Below the pieces are notes generated by a model, which was not told where the DNA came from, did no database searches, and saw nothing but the letters and a program-made list of their open reading frames with translations. This document shows, piece after piece, positions 26,238 to 35,010 of a DNA stretch of 64,000 bases. This DNA is from Dokdonella fugitiva (lineage in GTDB: Bacteria; Pseudomonadota; Gammaproteobacteria; Xanthomonadales; Rhodanobacteraceae), in NCBI RefSeq assembly GCF_004342425.1, contig NZ_SLWQ01000001.1, forward strand, positions 763,280 through 827,279, given 5' to 3'. The position numbers and the translations under genes are program-made. Within the stretch, counting starts at the first letter, position 1. The number at the start of each line of letters is the position of its first letter.

Positions 26238-27201
26238 CCTGACCGGTTTCCACGCGGTACCTGACCGGCCCGGCTACGATCGCTACACGATCGAAGTGGC
26301 GTCGCCGGAACTTCCTTGCGGTGCCGCGTGGCTGGCGAACTGCCTGCTCGAACTCGGCGTGCCGGCATGGAAGCATTGGGGCTGCGACGACGGCGCGCAC
26401 TGGGCGGCGTGCGCCGACGGAGCGCATCGCTACGTCGGCGGCGACAACGGCTGGAGCCGCGTGCTGCCCGCGCTGCGCGATGGCCGCACGTTCCGCTTCC
26501 GCGCCGACGCCTGCGCGCGCGTGCACCACGTCTGGCCCGACGTCTATCTGCCGGCGGCGCGCCGCGCGCTGTTCGTGCGCGACCCATGCGATGCGCTCTA
26601 CTCGGATTGGCGGCGACGCCTCGCACTGGGCGAGCAGCCCGGGGCGTTCCCCGCCTATTGTCGATCCCGCTACTACCACTATCCGGTATCGCGGCTCGAC
26701 TACCTGCGGCTTTTCCTGCGCACGTGGCGGCGCGAAGCGGAGCGCGCCGAGGTGCACGTCGTGCGTTTCGAGGACTACCGCGCCGATGCGCGCGCGACCC
26801 TCGGCGCCATCCTGGTCCGGCTTGGCATCGACGCGACGCCGGCGCAGCTCGCCCACGCGGTCGAGGAGTCGTCGGTGGAACGCGTCAAGGCGGAGGACGA
26901 ACGCCTGCACCGCCTCGGCGTCGTCGACTCCACGCTGGTGCGCGGCGAACCGCCTGGCGAGTCCGCGCGCGCGCTCGATGCGGCGACGCTCGCCTGGTTG
27001 CGTGACGAATTCGCCGACGTGCGCGCCTGGCTCGGCTACGCGGACGCGACGCCCCGACCGCACGCGGAGGCCGCGTGCGACGACGCCCTGCACGACGACG
27101 TCATCGCCGCGCTGCACGCGGCCGGAATTCCGCTCGCGCGTTCGAGCTGGCTCGCGCTCGCTCTGCGCGACGCACTCGCGGGCGTCGCCCGCGCGGCGTG
27201 A
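26230..27201 (+). CDS. Sulfotransferase-fold protein, candidate phosphoramidate transferase
   Basis: A 323-residue protein with a sulfotransferase-like P-loop layout. The 3'-phosphate-binding motif is clear: R117-D-P-C-D-A-L-Y-S125. The 5' loop reads SPELPCGAAW at 25-34, where PAPS sulfotransferases have a P-K-S-G-x-x-W-type loop with a catalytic lysine, so the lysine is missing. ATG 26230 overlaps the kinase gene by 8 bases. The preceding enzymes are predicted to make 3'-phospho-CDP-amidate, which resembles PAPS in having a 3'-phosphate and an activated 5' group. I infer that this protein transfers the phosphoramidate to an unknown acceptor. Ordinary sulfotransfer is the alternative. Confidence 0.75.
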   Translation: MRDLTGFHAVPDRPGYDRYTIEVASPELPCGAAWLANCLLELGVPAWKHWGCDDGAHWAACADGAHRYVGGDNGWSRVLPALRDGRTFRFRADACARVHHVWPDVYLPAARRALFVRDPCDALYSDWRRRLALGEQPGAFPAYCRSRYYHYPVSRLDYLRLFLRTWRREAERAEVHVVRFEDYRADARATLGAILVRLGIDATPAQLAHAVEESSVERVKAEDERLHRLGVVDSTLVRGEPPGESARALDAATLAWLRDEFADVRAWLGYADATPRPHAEAACDDALHDDVIAALHAAGIPLARSSWLALALRDALAGVARAA

Positions 27202-27288
27202 AGGAAGCCGTTCGCGCCTGCACGAATGCGTCCTTCGACTCCGGCCTGCTCACCCCCGGCCCTCCGCCCCCAGCCCTGAACTCGCGGA

Positions 27289-29727
27289 CTACCCACACCC
27301 GCCATCGAACCCGTTCGCGAACACCCCGTCCGCGCCGCGGTAGAAGACGCTGTTGCTGATCTCGGACGTGGCCGTGCCTCCCGCGGTGTAGCCATGGGCC
27401 GTCGCGGTGATCCACGCATTGCCGAACGGTGGCGGCGGCACGTCCGCCGCGAAGTCGATCGAGCCGTTCGCGTCGGCCTGGGCGACCCACAACCCCAGCG
27501 GCAGGCGGGCGTCGCCGCCACAGCGCGTGCTCGCGTAGATCGAGATGTAGCGATAGGTGTCGGGCGCGGTGGAGATGTGCCCACTGAGCCGCATCGATGC
27601 ACCCGAAGCCACCGCGCCCGACAGTTCCGGCTTGTGCAGGAGGCCGTTCGGGCCGCTGTTCTCGTCACCCGCGTTCGGCGTCGGCCCGGGTGCGCCCAGG
27701 TCGATCGCAAGGCCGCCGTTGTCCCAGATCGCATTGCCGGCGACCTGGTCGTAGGTGCCCGCGTCCGGGTCGATCCAGACGCCGGCGCCCGCGTTCGCGG
27801 TGATTGTGTTCCCGCCGACCTCGCCGCCGGGCGAGATCGCGCCGATCCAGGCGCCACGCGCGCCGTGGGTCACGCGCACGCCCGCGCCCGCGTTGCCGAA
27901 GCCGGCCACGACCGCGGAGCCGATCGCATTCGACTGCACGCGCGCGTAGTCGCTGCGGTCGATGGTGACGCCGTCGCCGCCGTTGGCGACGATCCAGTTG
28001 CGGGCCACGGTCGCCTGCAGCGTGTCGAGCAGCTGGATGCCGCCGAAGGCGTTCGCGAACACGGTACTGCCGACGCCGCTCGGATCGGCACCGATGTTGT
28101 TGTTCATCACCGTCACCTGGCTGCTCGCGGTCGGGATGGCGGCGACGCCGGATATGCGTATCGCCGGCCCCGTCGAGCTGCCGCCGACGAGGTTGACGTC
28201 GGCTGCGGCCGGTCCGCCGATGACGTTGCCGACACCTGCGGTCATGTCCAGCGCGACGCCGTTGCCGACCGTGCCGAGCAGGCCGCCGACGAACGCATTG
28301 CCGTGGATCCAATGGCCGTTGCCCGCGTTCAACGCGATCGCGGTACGGAAGTTCATGATCCGCAGTCCGCGCACCTCCACGTGCACGCCCGGGCCGGCGC
28401 CAGGGGCGATCGAAAACGCCGTCTCCGGCAGCGGCGAGCCGCTGCCGACCAGGATCGCACAGAGTTCCGCGTCGAAGGGAATCGCGCCGTCGGCGAGCGG
28501 CGCTTGCGTGTTCGGGTGTGAAGCGGGGTCCCAGTAGCCGTCGACGAGCAGCGGCACCTGGATCGGCGGCAGCGGCGAGGCAATCGGCAGCAGTTGCGGG
28601 CAGCTGGAAAAATGGAAGCGGATGCGCGACGGCTTGCCGGAGGCGTTCGCCGCGAGAATCGCGTGGCGCAGGCCGAACAGGTTGCCCGGATCGTCGCTGA
28701 TCGAGGTCACGAGCCAGGTGCTCGCGCCGAGGTCGTCGTTCGACGTTTCGTAAGCGCCGCGGTCGGGCGCGCTCCCCTGTACGCGCTGCGCGCCGGCCGC
28801 GTCGACGTCGCCGATGACCAAAGGCACCGGCATGCCGGAGTTGATCGCCGGCGACGGCGTGCCGAGGCGGTATTTCGGCTCGCTCGTGGTCAGGTTCGGG
28901 TTGCTGGTGAGGTTGTTGGCGGAGGCGGCCGACAACCAGTCGCAACCACTGCAGTTGAGCCAGGTGTTGTTCATCGCCAGTGGCGGGGGCGACGACGGGA
29001 CGTTGGCGAGGACGAGGTCGAGGGTGCCGTTGTTCCAGAGGATGTTGTTGTAGAGCGCGGCGGGCGTCAGCGCATAGGCGGAGAACACGAGCCCGGGTCC
29101 CGCATTCGCGGTGATCGTGTTGTTCACGACCATGACCGGATTTTCCGGGTACAGGGCGCCGATCTTCACCGCCGCCGCGGCGTTCGCATTGTCGTGCACG
29201 ATGCTGTCGCGCAGGACCAGGCCGCCGGTCGCGTTGAGCTGCAGGATGCTGTCGTTGATGCCTGCGACCGCGTTGGCGCCGACGTCGAGGTTCGACGCGG
29301 TCAGGAGGTCGTCATAGGCGTTCACCCCCAGGGTGATCGCATGCGTGCCGGCCGGTGGCTTGAGGCGCGTGAACGACAGGCCGCGCACGCCGAGCGCGCC
29401 GCCGTAGTTGCGGATGCGCACGAAGCTTCCGGCCGCGGCCTGGCCGTCGAGGACCGTGTCCGCGGGGCGCGGCACCGGGTTTGCCGCGCACGAGGCATAG
29501 CCGCCTTCGAGCTGCAACGCATGCGCGTCGGTGACGTCGACGTCGAGCGCGGTGATGGCATAGGTGCCGGTGAGCAGATGGATGGCGTCGTCGGCGCCAT
29601 TGCCCTTTGCCTGCTGCAGTGCGGCAGCCAGTTCGGCCGTCGAGCCGACGCAGTAGGTGTCGGCCGCGGCGGGCGCAGCGACGGCGATGCCGGCCAGCAG
29701 CAGTGACCAGATGGGATGACGCGACAT
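27289..29727 (-). CDS. Large secreted right-handed beta-helix protein with F-A-N-G-F-D tail
   Basis: An 812-residue exported protein. The signal peptide is MSRHPIWSLLLAGIAVAAPA, cleaved near AAADTY. Two beta-helix sections can be seen. The first, at about 90-320, has DTVLDGQAAAG, LVLRDSIVHDN and VNNTITANAGPGL. The second, from about 450, has IHGNAFVGG, VMNNNIGADPSGVGS, GNTITANAGAGVWID and NAIWDNGGLAIDL. A C-terminal beta-sandwich-like part ends in GVFANGFDGGCG. The NSGMPVP...DVDAAGAQRV...DRGAYE block is shared with many choice-of-anchor proteins. Function is unknown; probably surface-exposed. The gene is convergent with the phosphoramidate-type operon. Confidence 0.87.
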   Translation of the reverse strand: MSRHPIWSLLLAGIAVAAPAAADTYCVGSTAELAAALQQAKGNGADDAIHLLTGTYAITALDVDVTDAHALQLEGGYASCAANPVPRPADTVLDGQAAAGSFVRIRNYGGALGVRGLSFTRLKPPAGTHAITLGVNAYDDLLTASNLDVGANAVAGINDSILQLNATGGLVLRDSIVHDNANAAAAVKIGALYPENPVMVVNNTITANAGPGLVFSAYALTPAALYNNILWNNGTLDLVLANVPSSPPPLAMNNTWLNCSGCDWLSAASANNLTSNPNLTTSEPKYRLGTPSPAINSGMPVPLVIGDVDAAGAQRVQGSAPDRGAYETSNDDLGASTWLVTSISDDPGNLFGLRHAILAANASGKPSRIRFHFSSCPQLLPIASPLPPIQVPLLVDGYWDPASHPNTQAPLADGAIPFDAELCAILVGSGSPLPETAFSIAPGAGPGVHVEVRGLRIMNFRTAIALNAGNGHWIHGNAFVGGLLGTVGNGVALDMTAGVGNVIGGPAAADVNLVGGSSTGPAIRISGVAAIPTASSQVTVMNNNIGADPSGVGSTVFANAFGGIQLLDTLQATVARNWIVANGGDGVTIDRSDYARVQSNAIGSAVVAGFGNAGAGVRVTHGARGAWIGAISPGGEVGGNTITANAGAGVWIDPDAGTYDQVAGNAIWDNGGLAIDLGAPGPTPNAGDENSGPNGLLHKPELSGAVASGASMRLSGHISTAPDTYRYISIYASTRCGGDARLPLGLWVAQADANGSIDFAADVPPPPFGNAWITATAHGYTAGGTATSEISNSVFYRGADGVFANGFDGGCG

Positions 29728-29854
29728 GCGAAGTCTCCGGGGGTCCGTTCCCGGTCCTTACGCAAACGGGATCGCCCGGCTGACAACCACCGTCGCCGGC
29801 ACGCCACCGCGCTCGCCGATGGCGCCGCGGCACGCGGCCCGGCGCGCTGCAGGT

Positions 29855-30757
29855 TCAGCGCAGGAAGATCAGGTACAGCAACGCCCCGAGCACGCCGAAC
29901 TTGACGACGTAGTAGACGTGCTTGTTCCACTCGCGCAGGCGCTTGGCCGGCTGGCGCAGCTTGTAGAACCAGCCGAACGCGCGGTTGAGGCCGCCGGTGC
30001 GGTCGGCGTCGGTGTTCGGCGAACTCGCCGCGGCGACGAAATGGCGCGCGACGAAGCGGTTGAGCGCGGCCGCCCAGCGCCAGCGCATCGGCCGTTCGAC
30101 ATCGCAGAACAGGATGATGCGGTTGGCCCCGGTGCCGTTCTCGGCGCGATGGATGTAGGTCTCGTCGAACATCACCGCTTCGCCGTCGCGCCAGCTGTAG
30201 CGTTCACCGTCGACTTCGATGTAGCAGCGGTCGTCGCCCGGCGTGACGAGACCGAGGTGGTAGCGCAGCGAGCCGGCATAGGGATCACGGTGCTTGCGCA
30301 GTTCGCCGCCGGGTGGCAGCTCGGCGAACATCGCCGCCTTCACGCTCGGAATCGAGCGCAGCAGTTCGGTCGTGCGCGGGCACAGTTCGCGCGCGGACGG
30401 GTGCGCGTCGTCGTACCACTTGAGGTAGAAGCGCTTCCAGCCGCGGCGGAAGAACGAATTGAAGCCGACGTCGTTGTGCCGGTCGGACGCCTTGATCTGC
30501 TGCGCCTCGCGCAACGCGAGCGCTTCGGCGCGGATTTCCTGCCAGCGCTCGCGCAGCGGCGCGAGTTCGGGGAAACGCTCGACGCCGACGTAGCGCCCGT
30601 TCGGCACGCCCGAGCACGCGTACAGCAGCACGTTGAGCGGCGCCATGAAGGTCGAGTGGTCGGTGATCTGGCGCGTCAGGCGCAGGCGCACGCGGCCGCG
30701 GAAATGCACGTACGCCGCGCACGCGAGGAACACCACGAGGACGATCCACTTGATCAC
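29855..30757 (-). CDS. lpxO: Lipid A 2-hydroxylase LpxO (aspartyl/asparaginyl beta-hydroxylase family)
   Basis: A 300-residue Fe(II)/2-oxoglutarate dioxygenase. Residues 1-~18 form an N-terminal membrane helix (IKWIVLVVFLACAAYVHFRG). The iron-binding H-x-D is in LRKHRDPYAGSLRYHLGL, the distal histidine in DETYIHRAENGT, and the 2-oxoglutarate arginine region in NRIILFCDVERP. A second hydrophobic segment lies at the C-terminus. LpxO hydroxylates a secondary acyl chain of lipid A at the inner membrane. The start is GTG 30757, with GGGAGAG 9 bases upstream; it gives the normal family length. Confidence 0.93.
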   Translation of the reverse strand: MIKWIVLVVFLACAAYVHFRGRVRLRLTRQITDHSTFMAPLNVLLYACSGVPNGRYVGVERFPELAPLRERWQEIRAEALALREAQQIKASDRHNDVGFNSFFRRGWKRFYLKWYDDAHPSARELCPRTTELLRSIPSVKAAMFAELPPGGELRKHRDPYAGSLRYHLGLVTPGDDRCYIEVDGERYSWRDGEAVMFDETYIHRAENGTGANRIILFCDVERPMRWRWAAALNRFVARHFVAAASSPNTDADRTGGLNRAFGWFYKLRQPAKRLREWNKHVYYVVKFGVLGALLYLIFLR

Positions 30758-30836
30758 GCTTGCCGCTCTCCCGCGGGCGAACGGCGCCCGCAACTTCGTA
30801 GGATAGCGTTGGGGGCGCTGCGGTGCAGCAGGGGCG

Positions 30837-30857
30837 GGGATTCGGGATTCGGGATTG
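30837..30857. repeat. Short tandem heptamer (GGGATTC x3)
   Basis: Three head-to-tail copies of GGGATTC (the last ends GGGATTG) sit in the 160-base gap between lpxO and the ABC permease gene. Similar GGGATTC runs are common between genes in Xanthomonadaceae. No function is evident. Confidence 0.55.
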
Positions 30858-30917
30858 GCTGCGCTCGGCGCTCACGGATTGCGGCAAGCTGACCGGGCCG
30901 TCGCATCGCGCCGCAGG

Positions 30918-32093
30918 TCAGGCGGAAATCGCCAACCGCTCACTCCGGTACACCCACGCCGTGACCAGGCAGGCGAGCAGCGCCGCGAGCGCGGTCGCGG
31001 CGAAGCAGAGGCCGAACTGGTACGGCGCGATCGGATCGCCGCGCAGCAGGCGCATGATCGTGACCTGCTGGCCCATCAACGGCACCGCATACATCCAGTC
31101 CTGCGTCTTGAGCGGGTACAGCGACAGCAGCAGGGTCGGGATCGCCGGCACGAACATGAGCAGCGACAGGTAGGTCTGCGCCTCGCGGAAACTCTTCGCG
31201 AACGCGGCCGCGAGCGTCTGCAGGCTCGCCAGCAGGACCACCAGCGGCAGCATCACGAGCAGGGTGAGCGCGGCGAAGTGCAGGCCGAGCTCGAGGCTCA
31301 TGCCGAGCTTGTGCGTCGGCAGGAAGCGTCCGGCGATCGAGAACGCGGTGATGCCGAGCAGCAGCGTCGTCAGTGCGAACGCGCTCGTCGCGCCGAGCTT
31401 GCCGGCGAGCAGGCCGCCGCGCGACACCGGGTTCGCCAGCAAGGGTTCGAGCGATTGCCGTTCGCGCTCGCCCGCGGTGGTGTCGATCGCCAGCGCCATC
31501 CCACCGATGAACACGCCGAGGATGAAGAAGTACGGCAGCATGCCGAACAGCGTGCCGCTGCGCGCCTGCGCCGTCGACTGGTCGCGCTCGGCGACGACGA
31601 GCGGGCGCGTCAGCGCCGGCGCGATGCCGCGCGCGACCAGGCGCATCGCGCCGTTCTGGGCGGCATACGCGTCGAGCAGGCCGCGCAGGCGCGCGACCGG
31701 GCCCTGTGCATCGCGCTGCGACTGGTCATAGACGAGCTCGACCTGGGCCGGGTCGCCGGCGTTCCAGGCGGCGGCGTAGCCGGCCGGGATGCGCAACACG
31801 AGATCGACTTCCTGCTCGCGCACGGCACGCTCGGGATCGGCCGGCGCGTCCCTGATCTCGACGCCCGCGCGCCGCAGCGCGGCGATCAGGTTGGGCGCGT
31901 TCGCGGCGCCCGCGACCGGCACCGGCAGCGCCTTGTCCGCCTTGTCGAACTCGCGCGTGACCGCCGCATTGATGATCAGCACGAACATCAGCGGCGCCAT
32001 CAGCGGGCCGGTCAGCAGCGTATTGATGACGGTGCGGCGATCGCGCAGGTTCTCGCGCACCTCCTTCCAGAACACGGTCAGCGCGGCCTTCAT
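30918..32093 (-). CDS. ABC-2 type transporter permease (NatB-like)
   Basis: A 391-residue membrane protein: one helix near the N-terminus (NTLLTGPLMAPLMFVLIINAA), a large extracytoplasmic loop of ~140 residues, then five to six helices from ~180 on. GERERQSLEPLLANPVSR is the typical cytoplasmic coupling element of the NatB/YhaP ABC-2 family. With the ATPase encoded just upstream it should form an exporter; NatAB relatives extrude Na+, but the cargo here is unknown. Its ATG overlaps the ATPase stop (ATGA). It is the last gene of the XRE-controlled operon. Confidence 0.87.
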   Translation of the reverse strand: MKAALTVFWKEVRENLRDRRTVINTLLTGPLMAPLMFVLIINAAVTREFDKADKALPVPVAGAANAPNLIAALRRAGVEIRDAPADPERAVREQEVDLVLRIPAGYAAAWNAGDPAQVELVYDQSQRDAQGPVARLRGLLDAYAAQNGAMRLVARGIAPALTRPLVVAERDQSTAQARSGTLFGMLPYFFILGVFIGGMALAIDTTAGERERQSLEPLLANPVSRGGLLAGKLGATSAFALTTLLLGITAFSIAGRFLPTHKLGMSLELGLHFAALTLLVMLPLVVLLASLQTLAAAFAKSFREAQTYLSLLMFVPAIPTLLLSLYPLKTQDWMYAVPLMGQQVTIMRLLRGDPIAPYQFGLCFAATALAALLACLVTAWVYRSERLAISA

Positions 32094-32824
32094 GCGGCGA
32101 GTCCTTCTTCCGAACCGATGATCTTCACGAACGCGTCCTCGAGCGTCGCCGCGCCGGTCTGCGCGCGCAATGCGTCGGGCGCGGCATTGGCGACGACGCG
32201 GCCGCGCGCGACGACGACGACGCGGTCGCAGAGCGCGCCGACCTCCTGCATGATGTGGCTGGAGAACAGCACGCAGCGGCCTTCCTGCTTGAGCCGCAGC
32301 ATGAACGCGCGCATCGCGCGCGTCGCCATCACGTCGAGGCCGTTGGTCGGCTCGTCGAGGATCACGTTGCGCGGGTCATGCACGAGCGCGCGCGCGATCG
32401 CGGTCTTGACGCGCTGGCCCTGCGAGAAGCCCTCGGCACGCCGGTCGATGATGTCGGCCATGTCGAGCGCGCGGACCAGCGCGTCGATGCAACTCGTGCG
32501 CGTCGCCGGGTCGAGCCCGTGCAGGCGCGCGAAGTAGTCGATGTTCTCGCGCGCGCTCATGCGCTTGTACAGCCCGCGCGCATCCGGAAGCACGCCCAAC
32601 CGCCGGCGCACGCCGGCAGGGTCGACGGCGGCATCGATGCCGTCGACGAGCACGTTGCCCCGGTCCGGTCGCATCAGCGTGTAGAGCATGCGCAGCGTGG
32701 TCGTCTTGCCGGCGCCGTTCGGGCCGAGCAGGCCGGTGATCTCGCCGTCGCGCGCGACGAACGAGACGCCGTCGACCGCGCGCACCTCGCCGAACGCCTT
32801 GTGGAGGTCGCGGACTTCGATCAT
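32090..32824 (-). CDS. ABC transporter ATP-binding protein (NatA-like)
   Basis: A 244-residue ABC ATPase with Walker A GPNGAGKTT, a signature loop FSQGQRVKTAIARALVH, Walker B NVILDEPT and the H-loop SSHIMQEV. The signature reads SQGQ rather than SGGQ. It pairs with the downstream permease. The ATG at 32824 overlaps the hydrolase stop as ATGA, and its own stop overlaps the permease start the same way, so the three are translationally coupled. Confidence 0.9.
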   Translation of the reverse strand: MIEVRDLHKAFGEVRAVDGVSFVARDGEITGLLGPNGAGKTTTLRMLYTLMRPDRGNVLVDGIDAAVDPAGVRRRLGVLPDARGLYKRMSARENIDYFARLHGLDPATRTSCIDALVRALDMADIIDRRAEGFSQGQRVKTAIARALVHDPRNVILDEPTNGLDVMATRAMRAFMLRLKQEGRCVLFSSHIMQEVGALCDRVVVVARGRVVANAAPDALRAQTGAATLEDAFVKIIGSEEGLAA

Positions 32825-34365
32825 GGCGCGGCTCCGTTGTAGTCGATGAAGGCGGGGGTCGCGCTGAAGTCTGCGATGCAGCCCGCGTCGAGCGCGGCCG
32901 CGTCGAGCGTGTCGACGAAGCGCGCGACGAGCTTCGGGAAGCAGCCGCGCCCCATGACGCTGTGGCCGAGCCCCTTCGCGACCAGCACGCGCGATCGCGG
33001 CAACGTCGACGCGATGCGTTCGGCGTAACGCGGTGGCGTGACCGGGTCGAATTCGCCGCCGATGACGAGCACCGGCAGGTCGCCGCGCAGTGGCTGCGTG
33101 AAGTCGGCCGGACGGTTGCCGTGCGGCCAGATCGCGCACTGCGCGCGCAGCGTTTCGACGAACTCGCTGCCGAGCAGCGTGCCTGCATCGGCCGGGTTCG
33201 GCACCGCGCGGTCGGCGTCCTCGCTGCACACGACCGACAGTTGCATCGCGCTTTCGGACAGCTCCTCCATCTGGCGTTCGAGCATGCGCATCTGCGCGGC
33301 CAGCGAGGCGTAGTCGCCATCGAGGGCGCGGGCGATGGCGAGCGGCAGCAGCGCGCTCGTTTCCGGGAGGTAGGCATACATGCGCGCGAGCGCGGCCAGC
33401 GACCGCTCGCCGAGGCGCCGCGTGCCCGGCGCATTCGAGTACGGATCGCGGAAGGCGACGTCGACCGGCTGCGCGCGCAGGCGCTCGCGCAGGCGCTGCA
33501 GGTTCGCCCATGGGTCGCCGACCGCCTTGGCGCAGGCGGCATCCGCGGCGCAGGCGGCGAACTGCGCCTGCAGCGCGGCATCGAGGTTGATCGCGAATTC
33601 GCTGCCGAGCGCCTGGTCATTAGGCACGGCGCTGTCGAGCACGAGGCTGCGGATCGCCTCCGGGTGGTGCAGCGCGTACTGCTGGGCCACGCGCGTGCCG
33701 TAGGAAACGCCGACGAGGTCGAAGCGCGGCGAGCCGAGCGCGGCACGCACGGCTTCGAGGTCGGCGACCGCGTCGGTGGTGGTGTAGAACCGGGGGTCGG
33801 CGTGCTGCGCGACCCCGGCGAGGCAGGCGCGCGTCGTCGCCTGCACGCGCCCGGGGTCGAACGGCAGCTCGTCGCTGCCCTCGTCGGCGGCGCGCGCGCA
33901 GGTCAGCGCATTCGAGCCGCCGGTACCGCGCTGGTCGAGCAGCAGCACGTTGCGGCGCTCGAGCAGCGGCGCGAAGCTCGCGCGCACGCCCGGCCACGCC
34001 GACGTCGCCGCCTGGCCTGGCCCCCCGGCGAGCAGCACGACGAGGTCGCGCGCGGCGAGCGGCGCGGTCGATCGCGCCAGCGCGAGCTTCAGCGCGATCC
34101 GGCGCCCCTGCGGGTGCGCGCGGTCTTCCGGCACCTGCATCGGGGCGCAGAACGCCGAGGTGGTCGCGGCGCTGTGGGACTGGCCGAGCTCGCAGGCTTC
34201 GAACGCGAGCGAACCGAGCATGAAGCCGCGTTCACCGGCCTTCTGCACGATGTCGGCGCCCGGCTCCTCCGGCCGTGCGTGGCTGCGCTGCCACAGCGCC
34301 TTGCCGGCGAGCGCGGCCAAGCCGAGGGCGACGACCGCCATGCGGGTCAGGTTGCGTTTGTCCAT
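32821..34365 (-). CDS. Alpha/beta hydrolase (TAP-like/S33 peptidase family), membrane-anchored or exported
   Basis: A 514-residue hydrolase of the tripeptidyl-aminopeptidase/proline-iminopeptidase type. The N-terminus has a hydrophobic stretch (RMAVVALGLAALAGKAL), an anchor or uncleaved signal. The oxyanion region is LLAGGPGQAA, the nucleophile elbow GVSYG, the acid in IGGEFDPVTPP and the histidine in KGLGHSVMGRG. The C-terminal TAP-like domain is present. Extracytoplasmic peptide trimming is the family expectation. In this operon it lies between the repressor and the exporter genes, so it may process or degrade the exporter's cargo, but that is speculation. GGAGGA stands 5 bases before the ATG. 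Confidence 0.85.
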   Translation of the reverse strand: MDKRNLTRMAVVALGLAALAGKALWQRSHARPEEPGADIVQKAGERGFMLGSLAFEACELGQSHSAATTSAFCAPMQVPEDRAHPQGRRIALKLALARSTAPLAARDLVVLLAGGPGQAATSAWPGVRASFAPLLERRNVLLLDQRGTGGSNALTCARAADEGSDELPFDPGRVQATTRACLAGVAQHADPRFYTTTDAVADLEAVRAALGSPRFDLVGVSYGTRVAQQYALHHPEAIRSLVLDSAVPNDQALGSEFAINLDAALQAQFAACAADAACAKAVGDPWANLQRLRERLRAQPVDVAFRDPYSNAPGTRRLGERSLAALARMYAYLPETSALLPLAIARALDGDYASLAAQMRMLERQMEELSESAMQLSVVCSEDADRAVPNPADAGTLLGSEFVETLRAQCAIWPHGNRPADFTQPLRGDLPVLVIGGEFDPVTPPRYAERIASTLPRSRVLVAKGLGHSVMGRGCFPKLVARFVDTLDAAALDAGCIADFSATPAFIDYNGAAP

Positions 34366-34366
34366 C

Positions 34367-34561
34367 TCAGTCCTCCGGATCGAAGATCGCTTCGATCGGC
34401 TTGCGGAACAGCCGCGCGATGCGGAACGCGAGTGGCAGGCTCGGGTCGTACTTGCCCGTCTCGATCGCATTGACGGTCTGGCGCGACACGGCGAGCTGCT
34501 CCGCCAGCTGGCCCTGCGACCAGCCTTTCGCCTCGCGCAACGTGCGTACCTCGTTGTTCAT
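34367..34561 (-). CDS. Small XRE-family repressor
   Basis: A 64-residue Cro/CI-type helix-turn-helix protein: NEVRTLREAKGWSQGQLAEQ, LAVSRQTVNAIETGKYDPSL, AFRIARLFRKPIEAIF. This is the size and sequence of the YozG/DUF2178-associated regulators that sit with small membrane proteins. Its ATG overlaps the stop of the membrane-protein gene (ATGA); the hydrolase starts two bases after its stop. Two perfect palindromes before the operon are the likely operators, so autorepression is inferred. Confidence 0.9.
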   Translation of the reverse strand: MNNEVRTLREAKGWSQGQLAEQLAVSRQTVNAIETGKYDPSLPLAFRIARLFRKPIEAIFDPED

Positions 34562-34956
34562 CGGTAGCGCCGGTGCGCCCACAGCTGCGCGACCAGGTAA
34601 ATGCCGATCAGCGCCGGCGCGGCGAAGATCATGCGCACGTGGACGATGCCGGCGCCGTCGAGCAGGCCGAGCGCGAGCAGCAGCGGCACGCCGAACGCGA
34701 GCGCCGAAGTCGCCGCCTCGAGCTCGATGCGCTGGCGCAGCTCGTCGGTCGCGCGGATGCGGCGGAATTCCAGCGCGACGAAGCCGAGCACGGGCGGCAC
34801 CGGCGCGAGCGCCGCGGCGGCGCGCGCCCCCGCTGTGGTGAAGTCCGGGCCGAACACGAAGGCGAGCGCGATGCCGCCGAGGTACAGCACCATCAGCAAC
34901 GCGGTTAGACGCCAGTAGCGCGGCGTGGTGCCGGCACAGAAGTAGTCGCGGAACAT
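34558..34956 (-). CDS. Four-helix small membrane protein of the XRE operon
   Basis: A 132-residue protein with four predicted membrane helices (LTALLMVLYLGGIALAFVFG; AAALAPVPPVLGFVAL; ALAFGVPLLLALGLLDG; MIFAAPALIGIYLVAQL) and a charged loop RRIRATDELRQRIELEA between the second and third. This pattern is typical of small proteins encoded just before an XRE regulator. It is the first gene of the operon and may sense a membrane condition for the regulator; that is inference from the pairing. Confidence 0.8.
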   Translation of the reverse strand: MFRDYFCAGTTPRYWRLTALLMVLYLGGIALAFVFGPDFTTAGARAAAALAPVPPVLGFVALEFRRIRATDELRQRIELEAATSALAFGVPLLLALGLLDGAGIVHVRMIFAAPALIGIYLVAQLWAHRRYR

Positions 34957-34966
34957 GGGCCGGGCC

Positions 34967-34984
34967 TGTCAAGTACGCTTGACA
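34967..34984. promoter_or_regulatory. Operator palindrome 1 (TGTCAAG-N4-CTTGACA)
   Basis: A perfect 7-4-7 inverted repeat, 11 bases upstream of the first gene of the XRE operon. It is identical in both half-sites to a second copy 44 bases away. Each contains TTGACA, the -35 consensus. Likely binding site of the XRE dimer. Confidence 0.75.
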
Positions 34985-35010
34985 CAAGCGTGCTCCCTCG
35001 CCGCGCGTCG

